A model generated the notes under the pieces. That model was not told the origin of the DNA, made no database searches, and saw only the letters and a list, made by a program, of their open reading frames with translations. This document shows, piece after piece, positions 5,410 through 6,031 of a DNA stretch of 6,031 nt. The translations under genes and the position numbers were made by a program. Position 1 is the first letter of the stretch. Each line of letters opens with the position of its first letter. Origin of the DNA: Desulfonatronovibrio sp. (GTDB taxonomy: Bacteria; Desulfobacterota; Desulfovibrionia; Desulfovibrionales; Desulfonatronovibrionaceae); contig PWPY01000188.1 of NCBI GenBank assembly GCA_003558575.1, forward strand, positions 1 through 6,031. Direction: 5' to 3'.

Positions 5410-6031
5410 TCACACCATAGCAGGTTCCCCAACAGGAATTCTCTTTTCTTGGGGTAGTTCATTAAATACCTGATCTTCAAACCTGACAGGCCTTAAGTAA
5501 TCGTCCTTGTTCTGGTCTAAAAATCTCAAAAAAGAATTATTAAAGGCATGGCCGGAGCAGTGGACTTCAAACGATCCCCAGAGGTTGGTTCCAAGGAGGG
5601 CCATGTCTCCCATAAAGTCCAGGACTTTATGTCTCACAAGTTCATCACTGAAGCGCATGCCTCCAGGATTAATAACCCCATACTCATCAAGAACAACAGC
5701 GTTATCAAGTGAACCCCCAAGTGCCAGTCCCATGCTTTGCAATTTTTCAACATCGCGAAGGAAACCAAAAGTTCTGGCCTTGGCCAGTGAACCAATAAAT
5801 TTTTGTGGATCATGATCAAAACGAAATGACTGTCTGCCAACCATGGGATGGTCAAAATCAATTATATACTTTATGCGCAATCCATTATGCGGAGTAGCCC
5901 TGATCCAGCGATTACCCTCTTTAAACATTAACGGCTTTGTAACAGCCATGATATTTTTATTCTTTCGCTGCTTTTTGATTCCTGCTGAACGGATCAGAAA
6001 AACAAAGGAGGCAGCGCTTCCATCCATTATG
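5410..6031 (-). CDS. lpxC: UDP-3-O-acyl-N-acetylglucosamine deacetylase LpxC, C-terminal two thirds
   Basis: LpxC is the zinc enzyme that commits UDP-3-O-acyl-GlcNAc to lipid A synthesis in the cytoplasm. The gene runs off the right edge, so about the first 100 residues, including the HxH-region zinc histidine and catalytic glutamate, are not visible. An in-frame ATG at 6027 is internal: it is the Met of the conserved P-I-M-D-G-S-A motif, and the codon before it reads Ile. Counting from that Met, visible hallmarks are ARTFGF (84-89), GLALGGSLDNAVV (100-112) and DELVRHKVLD (128-137), with zinc ligands H133 and D137 (E. coli H238, D242). SGHAFNN (158-164) supplies the catalytic-site H160 (E. 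coli H265). No frameshift or lost key residue is seen. A strong terminator follows the stop codon. Confidence 0.5.
   Translation of the reverse strand, partial: IMDGSAASFVFLIRSAGIKKQRKNKNIMAVTKPLMFKEGNRWIRATPHNGLRIKYIIDFDHPMVGRQSFRFDHDPQKFIGSLAKARTFGFLRDVEKLQSMGLALGGSLDNAVVLDEYGVINPGGMRFSDELVRHKVLDFMGDMALLGTNLWGSFEVHCSGHAFNNSFLRFLDQNKDDYLRPVRFEDQVFNELPQEKRIPVGEPAMV

Noticed and set aside
5507..5861. Open frames on both strands inside lpxC
   Set aside because: They are shadows of the strongly conserved LpxC reading frame, with low-complexity or composition-biased translations.

Overview
The window reads as ordinary chromosomal DNA of a Gram-negative bacterium: LpxC of lipid A synthesis is present, coding density is very high, and base composition is moderate (G+C in the mid-40s % by eye). 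A DUF4911 protein, a Trm112-like protein next to a TatD hydrolase and the general protein style suggest a sulfate-reducer-like Desulfobacterota (former Deltaproteobacteria, Desulfovibrionales-like). That placement is an inference from family distribution, not something the sequence proves.

Layout. On the + strand, the left edge holds the C-terminal part of a Trm112/UPF0434 zinc-ribbon protein (3-140), followed after one base by a complete TatD-family metal hydrolase (142-972). Everything else is on the - strand and is described in transcription order, from the right edge leftward. First comes the C-terminal two thirds of lpxC (6031 to 5410), closed by a strong hairpin/T-run terminator (5359-5386). 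Next is a DUF554 membrane protein (5254-4574). Then come era (4518-3580, TTG start with a perfect ribosome binding site and its own candidate promoter), an M24 Xaa-Pro peptidase (3557-2493) and a DUF4911 protein (2493-2245). After a 92-base gap come an exported protein of unknown function (2152-1754) and a tandem cyclic-nucleotide-binding-domain protein (1754-981). The last gene converges on the TatD gene with only 8 bases between the stops.

How the genes relate. Two junctions are TAATG stop/start overlaps (peptidase/DUF4911 and exported protein/cNMP-binding protein), so each pair is probably translationally coupled. era, the peptidase and DUF4911 form a tight housekeeping cluster. The exported protein and the cNMP-binding protein form a separate two-gene unit, which is the least understood part of the window. 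No mobile element, CRISPR array, tRNA or rRNA was seen. I found no convincing new biological system; the findings are modest and mostly concern gene starts, coupling and two proteins without a clear function. No gene-free stretch exceeds 300 bases; the longest is the 155-base lpxC/DUF554 gap, which holds the terminator and a possible promoter.
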